Assembly (NCBI GenBank): GCA_963741305.1
Contig: CAVUHL010000003.1
Coordinates: forward strand, 5,022,001 to 5,086,000
Direction of reading: 5' to 3'
Length of the DNA: 64,000 nt
Source: DATMER01 sp963741305
Lineage (GTDB): Bacteria > Acidobacteriota > Thermoanaerobaculia > Multivoradales > UBA5704
In this document: positions 7,850 through 15,002 of the stretch, piece after piece
How the letters are laid out: each line of letters opens with the position of its first letter
Numbering within the stretch: position 1 is the stretch's first letter
Notes under the pieces: model-generated
Database searches by the model: none
The model's input: the letters and a program-made list of their open reading frames with translations, nothing else
Told to the model about the DNA's origin: nothing
Program-made: the position numbers and the translations under genes

Positions 7850-9232
7850 GTGCCATAAAATGGCCTGCAGAACTAGGACTAAAGCGCTTGGAGGCGCAAT
7901 AGGGAGGATGGCCCGTGCAGAATGCTATCAGAGTGGAGGTGCAGGCGGTTGTGGGCGTGGATCTCGGGGATCGTTTTAGCCAGGTCTGTTGCTTAGCGCG
8001 GGAAACAGGAGCGGTCCTGGAAGAGAAGCGTCTGTCGACGACCTCGGCAAGTTTTCAGAGCTACTTCGAGGGCCGTGGTCCGTGTTTGGTGGTGGTGGAG
8101 AGCGGGACGCACAGTCCCTGGGTGCGTCGGTTGCTGTCGTCGAGTGGACATCAGGTGATCGTCGCCAATGCCAGCAAGGTGCGGGCAATCTCAGCGAGCC
8201 TACGTAAAACCGACGAGCGGGATGCCCGGTGTCTGGCACAGTTGGGTCGGGTTGATCCGGAGTTGCTCAGTCCAGTGCATGCTCGTAGCGAACAGTCGCA
8301 ACAAGCTTTGGCTGTGGTTCGCTCTCGGGAGGGCTTGGTCAAAGCCCGGACAATGCTGATCAATCAGGTACGGGGGACGGTCAAGTCGTTTGGTGGGCGG
8401 TTGCCGGGGTGCTCAGCCAAGAGCTTCGCCCAGAAGGTATCGCAATCCTTACCGCAGGAGCTGACGGCGGCTGTGGAGCCGCTGCTGGCAGTAATCGCGG
8501 ATCTGAGTGAGCGGATTCGGAGCTTCGATCAGCATATTGAGGCCTTGGCGAAGCGTTTTCCGGTCACCGAGCGGCTGCGCCAGATCAAGGGTGTGGGAGC
8601 GCTGACGGCGTTGACGTTCGTGTTGACGCTGGACGATCCGCATCGCTTTGCCCGTTCGCGCTCGGTAGGGGCCTACCTGGGGCTGGCGCCCGGGAGTCGA
8701 AGCTCTGGCGACTCGACACCGCAATTGCCGATCACCAAGCATGGGGACCAACTGTTACGCCGGCTGCTGGTGCAGGCCGCACACTACATCCTCGGTCCCT
8801 TCGGCCAGGACAGCGACTTGCGCAGCTTCGGCCTGCAACTGGCACAGCGCGGAGGCAAGAACGGCAAGAAGCGAGCGGTAGTGGCGGTGGCCCGAAAATT
8901 GGCGGTGTTACTGCACCGGCTCTGGGTCAGCGGCGAGGATTACGAGCCGCGCCGACAGCCCTTGTCAGTGGTGGCGTAAAGCTCAGGTAGGGAAAAGCTC
9001 AGGCAGGAGGAAGATCCGGTCGATCGGAGCTCGAGTCAAACCCCCGTTGTCGGCGACTGCGCTGGGCGTCTTGGCCCTCGAGGCCGCCGTAGAGATAGCA
9101 GCGCCGCGGCGGTGGTACCCCATCATGCACCGAGCCCAACGAAGGGCTCCTTGAGAGTGCGGATAGAAGACTCGGGGACAGACCGCAGCTCCGAAAGATC
9201 AAGTAAGGAAGGCCGCCAAGGCGGCCTTGACA
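7850..9232 (+). mobile_element. IS110/IS1111-type insertion sequence (boundaries approximate)
   Basis: One DEDD transposase gene with a short left flank (about 60 bases) and a long non-coding right flank. That is the layout of the IS1111 branch, whose elements insert without classical terminal inverted repeats or target duplication and carry their guide (bridge/seek) RNA region downstream of the transposase. The GC content of the transposase gene is lower than that of its neighbours, consistent with recent arrival. A perfect 9-bp stem hairpin at 9209-9228 could lie near the right end. I could not identify sub-terminal inverted repeats by eye, so both ends are estimates. Confidence 0.5.
7915..8979 (+). 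CDS. IS110-family DEDD transposase
   Basis: The 354-residue length is typical of the family. The N-terminal RuvC-like DEDD domain carries the expected acidic residues: Asp16 in VGVDLGD, Glu62 in VVVESGT, and Asp100/Asp103 in KTDERDAR. The C-terminal Transposase_20 domain contains GVGALTALTFV and AYLGLAPGSRSSGDS, where the catalytic serine of the family is expected. It catalyses excision and RNA-guided insertion of the element through a circular intermediate. The GTG start at 7915 has GGGAGGA six bases upstream. The gene appears complete and undamaged, so the element may still be active. It lies between fumC and a decayed aminotransferase gene. Confidence 0.95.
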   Translation: MQNAIRVEVQAVVGVDLGDRFSQVCCLARETGAVLEEKRLSTTSASFQSYFEGRGPCLVVVESGTHSPWVRRLLSSSGHQVIVANASKVRAISASLRKTDERDARCLAQLGRVDPELLSPVHARSEQSQQALAVVRSREGLVKARTMLINQVRGTVKSFGGRLPGCSAKSFAQKVSQSLPQELTAAVEPLLAVIADLSERIRSFDQHIEALAKRFPVTERLRQIKGVGALTALTFVLTLDDPHRFARSRSVGAYLGLAPGSRSSGDSTPQLPITKHGDQLLRRLLVQAAHYILGPFGQDSDLRSFGLQLAQRGGKNGKKRAVVAVARKLAVLLHRLWVSGEDYEPRRQPLSVVA

Positions 9233-9250
9233 TTGGGGGGCCTTCTCATA
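8980..9250 (+). ncRNA. Candidate IS110 bridge/seek RNA region (non-coding right flank)
   Basis: 271 bases follow the transposase stop with no credible gene. The stretch starts with a near-direct repeat (AAGCTCAGGTAG at 8979 and AAGCTCAGGCAG at 8996). It ends near a perfect hairpin, AAGGCCGCC / GGCGGCCTT (9209-9217 / 9220-9228). In IS1111-type elements the guide RNA is encoded on this side. Which loops would pair with donor and target was not determined, so the RNA call rests on position and family knowledge rather than a folded model. Confidence 0.35.
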
Positions 9251-9251
9251 G

Positions 9252-9406
9252 AAGACGCCCCAGTACGCTGGCAAGATTCTGCCGGGTGTACAAGGTCGGG
9301 GCGTCTCCTCCTCTTGCCACGGCAGGTATGGGTGGTCGCGGGGGCCATGAGACGCCCCGGCCCTGTGCACCCGGTACGCGCGGTGGTAGAGGACTGGGGC
9401 GTCTCT
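9252..9406. repeat. Pair of inverted ~55-bp repeats with a variable centre
   Basis: Copy A (9253-9307) and copy B (9349-9405, reverse orientation) share the outer blocks GACGCCCCAGT and GGGGCGTCTC and an inner block CCGGGTGYACA. They differ across a central 17-18 bases. Each copy is itself foldable (GACGCCCC pairs with GGGGCGTC), and copy A has a nested GGCA/TGCC hairpin. About 41 bases separate the copies. The arrangement resembles a small non-autonomous palindromic element. It lies directly against the broken end of the aminotransferase remnant, in the gap left by the IS element. Confidence 0.6.
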
Positions 9407-9453
9407 ACGCCGTCATCTACGCTGTGCGCGTACGGCTGTTGACCAGCACTGCA

Positions 9454-10203
9454 CTAGAGCGCCAGTACCTGCGTCAAGGCCGGCGGCGATCCGATCTGCG
9501 CCCGCAGCAGCATCTTGACCTTCTTTTCCATCTCGTCGGCGACGGCGCTGTCCGGCGGGAAAGGAAAGGTGAGGAAGCCCACCTCCCTGCCCTCGATCTC
9601 CTCGACCCGGACCGGGACCAGATTCTCGTGAGCCCCGATCAGACCGCAGAACAGCTGGTCCACGATGGCCACCACCGGCCCTCGGTCCGCGGCACGGAGC
9701 AGCTCCTCTCTGTCCCGATCGACCGCCAGCACCGGCTCCCCTTCGGGCAGGCCTTCGAAGCTGGTCCGGACGTCCGCGCCGAGGCGGACCTGGAAGAGGT
9801 CGCGGTCCGAGGGGCGGACCGGCTCGCGGAGGACCACGATCCTTCCCTCTCCGGCGAAGAGGTCTCCGAGGATCGCCCGGGCCTGGGCAGCCCCGACGGT
9901 GACCAGGGGCAGGGCAGTGGGAACCGCATGCCCCTGCCGCTCGCGCCAGGCGCGGCGGAGACCGGCCAGCCCTTCGACCGGGGAGTAGAGGAAGGCCTGG
10001 CTCCTCGCGGCGGCGTCCAGGTCAGCCAGGACGGCCTCCATGGTGGGGAGGGGAACAGCTTTGCCTCGGCCGTCCGTGATCTGGCCAATGGTGGCGTTGA
10101 AGCGCTTGCCCCGGGCCTGGGCCGTCTGGAGCGGGAGGAAGGCGGCTGGCTGCTGCACCCGCTGGCCCAGCGGAGAGAGGGCGGCCCAGAGAGCCGCTTC
10201 CAT
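9454..10203 (-). pseudogene. Remnant of a class I/II PLP aminotransferase
   Basis: The first 110 residues match aromatic-type aminotransferases (FNATIGQITDGRGKAVPLPT, then SQAFLYSPVEGLAGLRRAW). A later block (GREVGFLTFPF, then KVKMLLRAQIGSPPALTQ) corresponds to the segment after the cofactor lysine in full-length relatives. The expected Lys-bearing DGATKE-type motif is absent, and the protein stops at about 249 residues where relatives run past 400. The missing C-terminal domain coincides with the repeat pair next door, so the 3' end was probably lost by rearrangement. The start codon overlaps the upstream gene stop (TGATG). If expressed, it should have no transaminase activity. Confidence 0.55.
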
Positions 10204-10616
10204 CAGTCCCCCACCCGCTTCATCTTCTCCACGGCCGAATCGAGCGTCTCCTTGGCCCGGGAGCTACCCTCGCGGAGCTGTCCCTGGAGGCGCTCCAGGT
10301 CCGAATCCAGCTCGCGCCAGCCGCGGCGGGTGCCCTCGCTCGCATCGCGGAAGGAGCGCGCCAGGGACTCGCGCATCCGGGCCACCTCGTCCGGCTCCAG
10401 ATCGCCTTTCGTCAGGCGCTCACGGGCGCGCTCAAGCTCCTCGCGCCAGTCCGCGGGCTCAGGCTCTCCCACGGAAACCGTGGTGTTCAGAACCTCATTC
10501 AGCCGGCCGCCGGTGCGCTCGTACGCCTTCCAGGACAGGAACAGCGCCGCCAGCGACACCAGCAAAGCCAGCCAGGCGATCCCTCCCCCGCCGCTTCTTT
10601 TCTTTTCCCAGGCCAT
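10203..10616 (-). CDS. Membrane-anchored coiled-coil protein, unknown function
   Basis: The 137-residue protein has a short basic N-terminus, one membrane helix (IAWLALLVSLAALFLSW, about residues 14-30), then a charged helical region predicted to form a coiled coil (repeated Arg/Glu heptads, for example WREELERARERL and LDSDLERLQGQLREG). Its topology suggests an inner-membrane anchor with the coiled coil on the outer or inner face. It is translationally coupled to the aminotransferase remnant and divergent from htpG. No specific family was recognised; apolipoprotein-like and YtxH-like proteins have similar composition. Confidence 0.65.
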   Translation of the reverse strand: MAWEKKRSGGGGIAWLALLVSLAALFLSWKAYERTGGRLNEVLNTTVSVGEPEPADWREELERARERLTKGDLEPDEVARMRESLARSFRDASEGTRRGWRELDSDLERLQGQLREGSSRAKETLDSAVEKMKRVGD

Positions 10617-10644
10617 GAGCCGATCTTACCGCTTTGGCCCCCTC

Positions 10645-10673
10645 TTGAAATCCTGCGCGTCCTCCACTAAAAT
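10645..10673 (+). promoter_or_regulatory. Sigma-70-type promoter for htpG
   Basis: TTGAAA (10645-10650) and TAAAAT (10668-10673) are separated by exactly 17 bases. They lie 62 bases before the htpG start, giving a predicted leader of about 55 bases. No CIRCE-type inverted repeat is visible, so HrcA control is not indicated. Confidence 0.6.
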
Positions 10674-10735
10674 CAGACCTCGGGCGATCCGCCCCAGCTT
10701 GAGTCCCACACCATCAAGGATTGTAGGAGAAGGCC

Positions 10736-12700
10736 ATGGCCACAACCACGCAACCAGAAACTTTGCAATTCCAGGCCGAGACGAAACAGCTTCTCGACCT
10801 GATGATCCACTCGCTGTACTCGAACAAGGAGATCTTCCTCCGCGAGCTGATCTCCAACTCCTCGGACGCCCTCGACCGGCTCCGGTTCGAGTCGCTGACC
10901 CGCCCCGAGCTGCTGGAAGGGGACGAGAAGCTGGAGATCCGGCTGGAGACGGACCGCGAGGGCCGCACCCTGACCATCGCGGACAACGGCATCGGCATGA
11001 GCCGCGACGAGGTGATCGCGAACATCGGCACGATCGCCAAGTCCGGCACCCGCGAGCTCGTCAAGCAGCTCAAGGAGAGCGGCTCCCAGAAGGAGATCCT
11101 GGAGTTCATCGGCCAGTTCGGCGTGGGCTTCTACTCTTCCTTCATGGTTTCCGAGCGGGTCGAGCTGATCACCCGCCGTGCCGGCGAGGAGACCGCCACC
11201 CGCTGGGAGTCGACCGGCGACGGCACCTACACGATCGAGGAGGCCGAGCGCCCCGTCCGCGGCACCACGATCAAGCTCCACCTGAAGCCCGAGGACAAGG
11301 ACAACGGCCTCGACGACTTCTCCGACCGCTGGGTGGTCAGCCGAGTCGTCCGTCGCTATTCGGACTTCGTGGTCTACCCCATCGTCCTCAGGGCCGACAA
11401 GGACCCCGAGATCGAGGACCTCGCCAAGGAAAAGGAGACCGGCGAGAAGCCCAAGATGCCCATGGAGGAGAAGGTCCTCAACTCCATGAAGCCGATCTGG
11501 ATCCGGCCGCAGTCCGAAGTGACGCAGGACGAGTACAAGGAGTTCTACCGCCACATCTCCCACGACTGGAACGAGCCCATGAAGGTGATCTCGTTCCGTG
11601 CCGAGGGGCGGATCGAGTACCAGGCCCTGCTCTTCGTCCCCTCGCAGGCGCCCTACGACCTCTATTACGTGGCCTCCAAGCCGGGCTTGCAGCTCTATGT
11701 CAAGCGCATCCAGATCATGGAGCGCTGCGAGGAGCTGCTGCCGCAGTACCTGCGCTTCATCCGCGGCGTGGTCGATTCCCCCGACCTGGCCCTGAACGTC
11801 TCCCGCGAGATGCTGCAGCAGGACCGCCACATCACCATGATCCGCAAGGGGCTGACCAAGAAAGTCCTGGACACGCTCGACGAGATGAGGGAGAAGGACG
11901 CCGAGGCCTACCTGAAGTTCTGGGCAGAGTTCGGCCGCGCCATCAAGGAGGGGGTCTCCTCCGACTACGAGAACAAGGAGCGCCTCCTGGAGCTGCTGAT
12001 CTTCCAGTCCTCCAACGACCCGGAGAAGCTCACCACCCTCAAGGACTATGTCTCCCGGATGAAGGAGGACCAGAACGAGATCTTCTACCTTCCCGGCGAG
12101 TCGCGCGAGCAGGTGGAGAACTCGCCGCACCTGGAGACGTTCAAGGAGAAGGGTGTCGAGGTCCTCTACCTGGTGGACACGGTGGACGAGCTGCTCACTC
12201 AATCGCTCCACGAGTACGGCGGCAAGCGCCTGAAGTCAGTGGGCAAGGGCACGGTCTCGCTGGGCAACGAGGAGGAGAGGAAGCAGACCGAAGAGGAGCT
12301 CAAGGCCAAGGAGGAGGAGCTCAAGCCGCTCCTCGAGGCGCTCCAGAAGAAGCTCGACGAGCACGTCAAGCAGGTCCGCCTGACGAACCGGCTCACCACC
12401 TCGCCGGTCTGCCTGGTCGGCGCCGAGCACGACTACAGCCCGCAGCTCGAGAAGCTCCTGCAGAAGGGCAAGGGGGGCGGGCCCAAGCAGCGCCGCATTA
12501 TGGAGCTCAACCCCAAGCACGAGCTGCTGGAGAAGCTCAAGGCGCGCTTTGACCAGTCGGCGGAGTCAGCCGACGACCCGGTGCTGGACCAGTACGCCCA
12601 GCTTCTGTTCGGCTACGGCGTGCTGTCCGAGGGCTCGGAGATGCCCGAGCCGGCGAAGTTCAACAAGGCCGTCGCCGAGCTCATGACGCGCGGGCTGTAA
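10736..12700 (+). CDS. htpG: Molecular chaperone HtpG (bacterial Hsp90)
   Basis: ATP-dependent homodimeric chaperone of the cytosol. The 654-residue protein has the N-terminal GHKL ATPase domain with FLRELISNSSDALDRLR, IADNGIGMSRDEV and GQFGVGFYSSFMV (residues about 30-130). The middle domain includes the conserved NVSREMLQQDR loop with the catalytic arginine. The C-terminal dimerisation domain ends near residue 654. An acidic, Lys/Glu-rich helix (about 510-540) links the middle and C-terminal parts. Length and motifs are complete. The ATG is preceded by GTAGGAGAAGG. The last 20 bases overlap the 3' end of uppS on the other strand. Confidence 0.97.
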   Translation: MATTTQPETLQFQAETKQLLDLMIHSLYSNKEIFLRELISNSSDALDRLRFESLTRPELLEGDEKLEIRLETDREGRTLTIADNGIGMSRDEVIANIGTIAKSGTRELVKQLKESGSQKEILEFIGQFGVGFYSSFMVSERVELITRRAGEETATRWESTGDGTYTIEEAERPVRGTTIKLHLKPEDKDNGLDDFSDRWVVSRVVRRYSDFVVYPIVLRADKDPEIEDLAKEKETGEKPKMPMEEKVLNSMKPIWIRPQSEVTQDEYKEFYRHISHDWNEPMKVISFRAEGRIEYQALLFVPSQAPYDLYYVASKPGLQLYVKRIQIMERCEELLPQYLRFIRGVVDSPDLALNVSREMLQQDRHITMIRKGLTKKVLDTLDEMREKDAEAYLKFWAEFGRAIKEGVSSDYENKERLLELLIFQSSNDPEKLTTLKDYVSRMKEDQNEIFYLPGESREQVENSPHLETFKEKGVEVLYLVDTVDELLTQSLHEYGGKRLKSVGKGTVSLGNEEERKQTEEELKAKEEELKPLLEALQKKLDEHVKQVRLTNRLTTSPVCLVGAEHDYSPQLEKLLQKGKGGGPKQRRIMELNPKHELLEKLKARFDQSAESADDPVLDQYAQLLFGYGVLSEGSEMPEPAKFNKAVAELMTRGL

Positions 12701-13376
12701 TCAGCCCGAACCGTCGGTCCCGGTGATGGAAATCGCGGACGGCCTCGGCGAGGTCGTCCGCGCCGAAGTCCGGCCACATGCGCTCGGTGAAGACCAGCTC
12801 GGCGTAGGCGCACTCCCAGAGCAGGAAGTCCGACAGCCGCTTCTCGCCCCCGGTGCGGATCAGGAGGTCCACGTCCGGCAGCGGGTTCTCGTCGGCGAGC
12901 AGGCTGGAGAAGGCCTCGCGGGAGGCTTCATTGCCCCCCAGCAGATGCAGGCGGTGGGCAGCCCGCAGGATCGCATCCCGGGCCGAGTAGTCGATGGCGA
13001 TCCGCAACAGGGCTTCCTTGCCCCCTGCCGTCATGGCCTCCGCCTGCTGAATGACCCGGACCAGCAGCGGCGGGAGGCGGTCCCGCCTCCCGATCACCCG
13101 GATGCGCACGCCGTCCTCGGCACAGCGCGCGGCCTCCTTGACCAGGTAGCGGCGGAAGAGGCGCATGAGCGCTCCGACTTCCTCGGGCGGGCGGTGCCAG
13201 TTGTCCGACGAGAAGGCGAACAGGGTCAGCGTGCCGATCCCGAGGCCGCGGGCGGCTTCGACCGTCCTCCTCACCGCCTCGGCCCCCGCGACATGCCCGG
13301 CCGTGCGCGGCCGGCCCTTGGTCGTGGCCCAGCGGCCATTGCCGTCCATGATGATTGCGACGTGCATCCGGCTCAT
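12681..13376 (-). CDS. uppS: Isoprenyl (undecaprenyl-type) diphosphate synthase
   Basis: A cis-prenyltransferase that adds isopentenyl units to farnesyl diphosphate, making the lipid carrier for peptidoglycan and other surface polymers. The 231-residue protein starts with VAIIMDGNGRWA (catalytic Asp11) and contains LTLFAFSSDNWHRP. The C-terminal signature is DLLIRTGGEKRLSDFLLWEC followed by ELVFTERMWPDF. These are the conserved regions of the family in order. The length is slightly short but within range. The start follows GGAGGAGGGG. The product chain length cannot be told from sequence. Confidence 0.93.
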   Translation of the reverse strand: MSRMHVAIIMDGNGRWATTKGRPRTAGHVAGAEAVRRTVEAARGLGIGTLTLFAFSSDNWHRPPEEVGALMRLFRRYLVKEAARCAEDGVRIRVIGRRDRLPPLLVRVIQQAEAMTAGGKEALLRIAIDYSARDAILRAAHRLHLLGGNEASREAFSSLLADENPLPDVDLLIRTGGEKRLSDFLLWECAYAELVFTERMWPDFGADDLAEAVRDFHHRDRRFGLITARAS

Positions 13377-13445
13377 CGTTCCCCTCCTCCGACCGCCGCG
13401 AACAACAAATTACTTTGCATCATAAAGTCGATGGCCACAAAAAAA

Positions 13446-13802
13446 TCACGCTTCCCGGGTGGCGTGGATGATGGCTTCCATGTGGTCCAGGTAGCGCTGG
13501 AGCGCCTGGCGGCCGGAGTTCGTGAGCCGGTACTCGGTCTTGGGCATCCGGCCCTCGAAGTACTTCTCGCAGGTGACGTAGCCGGCTTCCTCCAGCTTGC
13601 GCGCATGCACGCTGAGGTTGCCGTCGGTCGTCTGCAGGAGCTTCTTGAGGTCGTTGAAGCTCAGGTGGTCGTTGACAGCCAGGGCGCTGACGATGCCCAG
13701 GCGCATGCGCTCGTGGATCAGGCGGTCGAGGTCGAGCGCGGTCCGGGGGACCGGCTCGGTGTCCGCCGGCTGATGAGCATGATGGGGTCCGACGGGACCC
13801 AT
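13446..13802 (-). CDS. Winged-helix transcriptional regulator (HTH_34 type)
   Basis: The 118-residue protein is a single winged-helix domain. It contains LSFNDLKKLLQTTDGNLSVH (recognition region), then HARKLEEAGYVTCEKYFEGR and the wing PKTEYRLTNSGRQALQRYL. I chose the ATG at 13802 because AAGGAGG lies five bases upstream; a GTG at 13856 would overlap the preceding gene but has no clear ribosome site. It is the second gene of a two-gene operon with the membrane protein upstream. Such regulators often repress their own operon; the palindrome at 14500-14516 is the obvious candidate site. Confidence 0.8.
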   Translation of the reverse strand: MGPVGPHHAHQPADTEPVPRTALDLDRLIHERMRLGIVSALAVNDHLSFNDLKKLLQTTDGNLSVHARKLEEAGYVTCEKYFEGRMPKTEYRLTNSGRQALQRYLDHMEAIIHATREA

Positions 13803-13848
13803 GGGGCCTCCTTCCTCGTCCCCGCGCGGATCGACCGCGTGCCGCCGC

Positions 13849-14460
13849 TTAGCCACCCAACCGCCTCGCGATCCAGATCCCGAAGAGGACGTGCAGCCCG
13901 CCGAAGCCGGCCGCCATGAACGCGTTCCCCCAGGCCGCCGGGGCTGCCAGGGCCGCCGCTCCCAGGCCCATGAAGGCCAATCCCATGAGCGGCACGATCC
14001 GCACCGAGAAGGCGCCGCCGGTCACCACGCCGGTGCCGTAGAGGAGAAGCCAGACCCCGGGCAGCACGCCGAAGGCGCCCTGGCCGACCAGGACCAGGGT
14101 CAGCAGCGCGCCGGCGGCGAGCGGAGGGAACAGGGCAAAGACGAACCGCTGGACCGGCCGGGTAAAGAGGTCGTTGCGGGTCTGGCGCGCCTTCCAGGCG
14201 CTCGTGCCGGCCAGGATCAGGACCGCGACGACCGCGTCGAGGAGCCAGGCCACGATCCAGCCCGGGAAGCCGCCCTGGCGGGAGGCGATCCAGGCCGTGG
14301 CCAGCGCCGAGAGCCCGACCGCCACGGTGCCGAGGCCCGAGACGTCCGTGAAGCACGCCGCCCCCTCCATGGTCTCCCGGATGAACCGGAGGTTGTCCAT
14401 GGCCCGCAGGTGAAGCGGTTCAGGGGGAGGCACGGAGCGGAGTCGTTGCGGATCGGCCAC
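13849..14460 (-). CDS. Multi-pass membrane protein paired with a winged-helix regulator
   Basis: About 203 residues, with an N-terminal block MDNLRFIRETMEGAACFTDV followed by four to six hydrophobic helices (for example LGTVAVGLSALATAWIAS and FGGLHVLFGIWIARRLGG). The family is one I associate with wHTH partners in Acidobacteriota and Gemmatimonadota, but its biochemical role is unknown to me. The GTG start at 14460 lies only seven bases after a predicted -10 box, implying a leaderless transcript. An ATG at 14400 (MDNLRF) is the alternative and matches where the conserved part begins. Transport or sensing is possible; nothing in the sequence decides. Confidence 0.65.
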   Translation of the reverse strand: MADPQRLRSVPPPEPLHLRAMDNLRFIRETMEGAACFTDVSGLGTVAVGLSALATAWIASRQGGFPGWIVAWLLDAVVAVLILAGTSAWKARQTRNDLFTRPVQRFVFALFPPLAAGALLTLVLVGQGAFGVLPGVWLLLYGTGVVTGGAFSVRIVPLMGLAFMGLGAAALAAPAAWGNAFMAAGFGGLHVLFGIWIARRLGG

Positions 14461-14467
14461 GGGATTC

Positions 14468-14516
14468 AGATTACTCCTGGGGACGAGGAATCGTCAAGTG
14501 CTTTGCAGTGCAAAGC
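14468..14516 (-). promoter_or_regulatory. Promoter with palindromic operator candidate
   Basis: On the minus strand, TTGACG (plus 14492-14497) and TAATCT (plus 14468-14473) are 18 bases apart. Immediately upstream of the -35 is a perfect 17-base palindrome, GCTTTGCA-G-TGCAAAGC (14500-14516). A half-like copy, CTTTGCATCATAAAG, occurs at about 13414-13428, between uppS and the regulator gene. This fits autoregulation by the winged-helix protein, though binding is inferred. Confidence 0.5.
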
Positions 14517-14524
14517 CCTCCGGA

Positions 14525-14545
14525 GGGCACCCACAAGAGGTGCCC
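14525..14545 (-). terminator. Hairpin directly after sufE
   Basis: GGGCACC (14525-14531) pairs with GGTGCCC (14539-14545) across a seven-base loop, starting at the base after the sufE stop codon. There is no U-tract, so it may stabilise the 3' end or be a dispersed repeat rather than a strict intrinsic terminator. Confidence 0.35.
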
Positions 14546-15001
14546 CTACGCCGCCGGGGAGAGCGCCCGCTTTGCCAGCGCAGCGACCATGCCGACCATG
14601 CTCATGAGCCCCATGGACTTGCCCATGGAGAGCTCCTTGCCGAAGACCTGGTAGACGACATCCTGGGGGACGGCGGCGACCTGCTCGAGCGGCTGGCCGG
14701 AGAGGTTGTCCTTGAGGATCACGGCCATGGCCTTGGCGGAGATCCCCTGGGGGTTCTCCACCGCGAAGTGGAAATCCAGGTTGCCGTCCGGGCGCGGCCT
14801 GGCCCAGACGAAGGCCTCCGACTCGCAGGCCGGCACCCGGCTCTCCTCGGGGAAGGGACGGGCGGCGACCTCCGGTGCGACATCCTGGAACTTCCCGGCG
14901 ATGTCGATCAGGAGCTGGATGCGCTCGCTGCGGTCCGGGACCATGGAGAGCGCATCCAGCGTACTTGCGAGCTTTTCAGGTATTTCCGGCATGTCGGGCA
15001 T
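14546..15001 (-). CDS. sufE: SufE-like sulfur acceptor protein
   Basis: SufE proteins take persulfide sulfur from a cysteine desulfurase and pass it to the Fe-S scaffold in the cytosol. The 151-residue product carries the family acceptor cysteine, Cys59, in SRVPACESEAFVWA, and matches the fold through FAVENPQGISAKAMAVIL. The start at 15001 is one base after the upstream rhodanese stop (TAG-C-ATG), so the two are translated as a pair. No sufS or scaffold gene is adjacent in this window. The link to a rhodanese suggests general sulfane-sulfur handling as an alternative to dedicated Fe-S assembly. Confidence 0.82.
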   Translation of the reverse strand: MPDMPEIPEKLASTLDALSMVPDRSERIQLLIDIAGKFQDVAPEVAARPFPEESRVPACESEAFVWARPRPDGNLDFHFAVENPQGISAKAMAVILKDNLSGQPLEQVAAVPQDVVYQVFGKELSMGKSMGLMSMVGMVAALAKRALSPAA

Positions 15002-15002
15002 G

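Noticed and set aside
9262..9297. Integron attC site or gene cassette array
   Set aside because: The inverted repeats lack GTTRRRY-type core sites, and no integrase is nearby.
10617..10735. CIRCE or other heat-shock operator before htpG
   Set aside because: No TTAGCACTC-type inverted repeat or other clear palindrome was found; only a standard promoter is visible.
9112..12552. A 1146-residue plus-strand frame covering the IS flank and htpG
   Set aside because: It is out of frame with htpG and antisense to two genes. The translation is low-complexity, with no start signal.
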